From Lachnospiraceae bacterium (GTDB lineage Bacteria; Bacillota; Clostridia; Lachnospirales; Lachnospiraceae), in the NCBI GenBank assembly GCA_024693135.1, contig JAILLN010000055.1, positions 1-53,819 of the forward strand: DNA of 53,819 bases, in the 5' to 3' direction. This document shows, piece after piece, positions 51,162 through 53,819 of the stretch (its first letter is position 1; each line of letters opens with the position of its first letter). Position numbers and translations under genes: made by a program. The notes beneath the pieces were generated by a model. That model searched no databases. It was not told the origin of the DNA and saw only the letters and a program-made list of their open reading frames with translations.

Positions 51162-52814
51162 TTATAGATTCAGTTTTCCCGCAAGGTCTGTTTGGATATA
51201 TATATATAAAGGATATGAAAAACCGGGATCTGCTTTCCATATCATCCTATATGAGGCTATCTTTATCTGTTTATAATCTGACTGAATGGCGAGTGAAGAA
51301 ATAATATAAGAATAATCTGTCATAGATGAGGCGATAATATCCGGATCTGGTTCTTGACGCCATTTTTCTAAATTTTGTTTGATTTGTAATGGAGAAGAAA
51401 CCTTGTGTGTAGCATAGCTGATCTCAGGAGGCAGATTATTGAGCAGATTATGCGATAAATATGGGTTTATGCATATAGAAAAGGAATTGGCGAAATTTGT
51501 ATCTTCATATAGTATGTCTTGTGGGTTTTCTTTATCTCTTATGATATTCCAGCCTTCAAGCCATCGATAATCATTTAGATGGTGTTCATTAATATATTTT
51601 GCACATTCTCTTCCATATCCATAAGGTTTCGTCAATTCAGCATAAGCTGCCCCCATGCTCCAGTAAAGGTTAATGACTGCAAAGATTATTAGGCAAAAAT
51701 GTGGGATGTGGCTAATAATGTGCCTGGATGGTGGGGAAAGATGTAACTTATCCAAATATTTATGAAAAAGCTCTGTCTGGAAAGGGATATCGTCCAGGCA
51801 GATCCAAACAATCCCCAAAAGAAATGCTAGCAGGATACCATAGTGGTGGGCATTAAGATAACCGCCTGCGGAAACGAGGCTCATGGCACATAGTGGAAGC
51901 AATAGCAGAAGTGTTTTTTTTCTTCTTTTGCATAAGAAAAAAAGGAAAACATAGACAGGGAATGAAACTATGGCAGCGCTGATAAAATCATATGAATGTA
52001 TGTTTTGCTGTTCGAAAATACATGCATAATCGGATAATGAAGTGCATAAAACGTCGGAAGGGATGACAATCCAAAAAAAGAGCAATTGAAATAGAAAGCT
52101 TCTTGATTTTAGGAAATCTTTAATGACAACAGCATGAGCGTCACTTTTTGGCAGAATGAAGAAAATGAGAACCATGGCGCAGACAAAAAGGAAACAAAGG
52201 GAGAGGAAACGCCGGCCATTCCGAAAAAATGATATCTTTTCTTGCCTTAATAACGGAAGCACCCAGGCAAGAGCCATTCCACCAGCCAGTGCGATTCCAT
52301 AGGCTGTGGAAAGACACATCCAGAGCATGGCCAGACAGAGTCGCCAGGGCTTCTCGTTCCGTTCCTTCCAAAATATAGCGGTTAGGAAAATAGCCACGCA
52401 AAACATGGCATATGGCCTGGCGATTACCCCATACTGATAAAAGAAGAAATATGTGAAAGGTAAAAAGAGCCGGACCGGACGGGGGAAGGGAGACCGGAAA
52501 AGGATCAGCCATACCATGGCAAGTGCGAAGATCAGCTGTATTGTTTTGATGGAGGGTTCATAAGGAAGACCTGCCCGGGCTGGCAAAAGAAGAATCAGGT
52601 GCCAGAGAGGGGGATGCCCTTCGTAATGGGGTCTCACAAAAAGGATGTCAAAGAGGGGGGCATCCCGGGCAATCATCCAGGACTCCGCTTCATCAAACCA
52701 GGGCTCATGAAAAATGGTCAAAATGATATTCAGTATAAGATAAGCTAGAAAGCATATCCATTCGGAATATGTTGTAATAAGGGAATACTTTTTCATAGAG
52801 CTATTGTAAGGCAT
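51162..52814 (-). CDS. GT-C-like polytopic membrane protein (PMT/GT39-type)
   Basis: 550 residues with about ten hydrophobic helices. The first extracytoplasmic loop contains HEPWFDEAESWMIARD, the acidic motif expected between helices 1 and 2 of GT-C polyprenyl-phosphate-dependent glycosyltransferases, with PHYEGHPPLWH just after. A soluble extracytoplasmic C-terminal part (about residues 400-550) follows. It probably transfers a sugar from a lipid carrier to a surface molecule; the substrate is unknown. Starts at 52814 and 52796 are both possible, without a clear ribosome binding site. The DNA is AT-rich and the gene is enclosed by a 34-bp direct repeat. Confidence 0.7.
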   Translation of the reverse strand: MPYNSSMKKYSLITTYSEWICFLAYLILNIILTIFHEPWFDEAESWMIARDAPLFDILFVRPHYEGHPPLWHLILLLPARAGLPYEPSIKTIQLIFALAMVWLILFRSPFPRPVRLFLPFTYFFFYQYGVIARPYAMFCVAIFLTAIFWKERNEKPWRLCLAMLWMCLSTAYGIALAGGMALAWVLPLLRQEKISFFRNGRRFLSLCFLFVCAMVLIFFILPKSDAHAVVIKDFLKSRSFLFQLLFFWIVIPSDVLCTSLSDYACIFEQQNIHSYDFISAAIVSFPVYVFLFFLCKRRKKTLLLLLPLCAMSLVSAGGYLNAHHYGILLAFLLGIVWICLDDIPFQTELFHKYLDKLHLSPPSRHIISHIPHFCLIIFAVINLYWSMGAAYAELTKPYGYGRECAKYINEHHLNDYRWLEGWNIIRDKENPQDILYEDTNFANSFSICINPYLSHNLLNNLPPEISYATHKVSSPLQIKQNLEKWRQEPDPDIIASSMTDYSYIISSLAIQSDYKQIKIASYRMIWKADPGFSYPLYIYIQTDLAGKLNL

Positions 52815-52836
52815 GGCGAGTGAAACATCAAATTAC

Positions 52837-52870
52837 AGCTTCAGAAGAAATAATGTCTGCCATGGCATTC
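52837..52870. repeat. 34-bp direct repeat, right copy
   Basis: Identical to 50829-50862. Here it is detached from any nuclease gene: it lies upstream of the minus-strand GT-C-like gene and just before the promoter at 52910. Confidence 0.9.
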
Positions 52871-52909
52871 CAGCTTATAAGAGGCTTTGATGAAGGCCAA
52901 TGTTTTTAA

Positions 52910-52938
52910 TTGTCTATACATAAAACGTGTGATATACT
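52910..52938 (+). promoter_or_regulatory. Promoter for the two small genes
   Basis: TTGTCT (52910-52915), 17 bp, TATACT (52933-52938). It sits on top of the first codons of a longer open frame, showing that the frame's TTG at 52910 is not a real start. Confidence 0.65.
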
Positions 52939-53104
52939 ATTTCATAAGGCATATGTTTCTTGGACAAGTCTTTTTTCATATCTTGGTTTTTTCTGTGGAA
53001 TCTATGCTTTGAATCACCTATTTTACAATATCAGATTCCGCAGACAGAGAACTATAAAATTTCTATTGAATGCGGATTATGAGAGTAATTGGCGGAGGCA
53101 TTCA

Positions 53105-53314
53105 ATGGAGAGAGAGTTTGTTTTTTCACCGTTTATTTTGAGTGGGGCGGAATGGGCGAAAATATGTGGAGAAATCAATACAAATTACGAAAAATACCGC
53201 GGTAAGGAAATGGCGGTCCATTTGTCATATGGAATAGACGATTCAGCGTATGCATATTATTTTGAAAATCACGGTTTTGACGACTATAACATATATTCAC
53301 GCGTAAAAATGTAA
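53105..53314 (+). CDS. Small protein of unknown function (69 residues)
   Basis: ATG 53105 has GGAGG six bases upstream (53094-53098). The sequence begins MEREFVFSPF, is acidic and Tyr-rich near the end (HLSYGIDDSAYAYYF, GFDDYNIYSR), and has no signal peptide or membrane helix. The frame stays open upstream to 52910 (with RRQRTIKFLLNADYESN), so the gene could be the preserved end of a longer one. I do not recognise the family. A partner role with the next gene, 11 bp downstream, is plausible. Confidence 0.6.
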   Translation: MEREFVFSPFILSGAEWAKICGEINTNYEKYRGKEMAVHLSYGIDDSAYAYYFENHGFDDYNIYSRVKM

Positions 53315-53325
53315 AGGAGGCAGAC

Positions 53326-53541
53326 ATGGAAGAATTAGCCAAAGCATTAAACCAGATTGAGGATACATATTATGATTTTGTGACCGCTATGCTCCACTAT
53401 GCGGGAAAAAAACAAGAGAGAGCTGACGCTTTACTGGGTTACATTACATCAAATCCAGGCGTCAAGTCGGCAGAGGTAATCCGGTTTGTCTCAGAGCAAC
53501 CTGATTTTTTTGAAGATGCGGCATATATGAAAATAGGATAA
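53326..53541 (+). CDS. Small helical protein of unknown function (71 residues)
   Basis: A strong AAGGAGG precedes the ATG. The protein is mostly helical by composition: EELAKALNQIEDTYYDFVTAM, then a short GYITSNPGVKSAEVIRFVS region resembling a small helix-turn unit, and an acidic end. No membrane segment or known catalytic motif is seen. It follows the 69-residue gene after 11 bp and should share its transcript. The pair resembles small accessory or immunity-type genes in layout only; no function is assigned. Confidence 0.65.
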   Translation: MEELAKALNQIEDTYYDFVTAMLHYAGKKQERADALLGYITSNPGVKSAEVIRFVSEQPDFFEDAAYMKIG

Positions 53542-53683
53542 AGCTGTGATCTTGTATTCGTAAAAAAACAAAAATATCTGAACCATTTGAAAAGGTCAAA
53601 ATGTCTTTATTAATGTAACTGGAATAAAACCGGGATGTAGGGACCGGGATTAAAGCAAGGAAAGCAAAAAAGGAGAAAAGAAA

Positions 53684-53819
53684 ATGAAGAAAATGAACAA
53701 CAAAGGTTTCTCGCTCGTCGAGCTGATCATCGTTATCGCCATCATGGCCGTTCTGATCGGTGTTCTGGCACCTCAGTTCATCAAGTATGTGGAGAGGTCC
53801 AGGGAGTCAACAGACCTTC
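53684..53819 (+). CDS. Type IV pilin-like protein, 5' end only
   Basis: The first 45 codons are present and the gene runs off the window. AGGAG lies eight bases before the ATG. A prepilin leader (MKKMNNKG) is followed by the class III cleavage/methylation motif: Phe at +1, Glu at +5 in FSLVELIIVI, then a hydrophobic helix IAIMAVLIGVLAPQF. It should be processed by a prepilin peptidase and assembled in a pilus or competence/secretion pseudopilus. Upstream (53542-53683) there is a repeat ACCGGGAT at 53629 and 53643 and a possible but weak promoter; no c-di-GMP riboswitch is seen. Confidence 0.88.
   Translation, partial: MKKMNNKGFSLVELIIVIAIMAVLIGVLAPQFIKYVERSRESTDL

Noticed and set aside
52910..53104. 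N-terminal extension of the 69-residue protein from TTG 52910
   Set aside because: The TTG is itself the -35 box of a good promoter, and only ATG 53105 has a proper ribosome binding site. The open extension is more likely a remnant.

Overview
The window looks like a chromosomal segment of an anaerobic Clostridia, most likely Lachnospiraceae. The evidence is the set of gene families: an N-terminal-rubredoxin rubrerythrin, an oxygen-sensitive NrdG-type radical SAM activase, a ChvE/MmsA/MmsB sugar transporter, large AEP-rich secreted proteins, a CapA lipoprotein and VanR/VanS-like two-component genes. TTGACA/TATAAT-type promoters with 17-18 bp spacing and strong AGGAGG ribosome binding sites agree with this. 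The species cannot be told from sequence alone. No rRNA, tRNA or CRISPR array was seen; one SRP RNA gene is present.

Layout. 1-9300: a secreted InlB-repeat protein, metG, then a tight operon whose genes overlap by 4-11 nt (alpha/beta hydrolase, DUF1002 protein, GNAT, PucR-type regulator, NrdG-like activase, tadA), followed by the SRP RNA. 9350-16900: a hybrid sensor kinase with a two-receiver partner, an FGGY sugar kinase, and a convergent kinase/response-regulator pair. 17000-23120: rubrerythrin, an orphan iron/heme-type binding lipoprotein, a NYN-LOTUS protein, an RluA-type pseudouridine synthase and a GH13 enzyme. 23150-27260: a surface-glycan-like run (CapA lipoprotein, GT2 with membrane anchor, FAD oxidoreductase, GT2). 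27360-31570: a monosaccharide ABC transporter with a consensus promoter and an internal terminator after the binding protein. 31715-39440: uvrC and a 1798-residue secreted protein of unknown function.

39455 to the end is an accessory, repeat-rich region that is visibly more AT-rich in places. It holds an AIM24 protein, a Uma2 nuclease, two LTA-synthase-like paralogues around an opposed membrane protein, an AAA_14/DUF4143 ATPase, a glycan-binding-type lipoprotein, a PD-(D/E)XK Rpn-like nuclease, a GT-C-like membrane protein, two small unknown genes and the start of a type IV pilin-like gene. It also holds several gene fragments.

The most interesting signal is a repeated 5' leader, with three copies near 40.25, 47.98 and 49.63 kb. 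Two copies carry their own promoter. Each of those could fold so that a CCUCCU segment pairs either with an upstream arm or with the AGGAGG ribosome binding site. Both promoter-bearing copies sit directly in front of genes of the PD-(D/E)XK nuclease superfamily (Uma2 and Rpn-like). The third sits in front of an Rpn-type fragment. Two copies have lost most of the nuclease coding region. A 34-bp direct repeat made from the 3' end of the same nuclease gene flanks the neighbouring GT-C-like gene. Together these suggest a nuclease-associated repeat family, with a candidate regulatory RNA, that is reshaping this locus.
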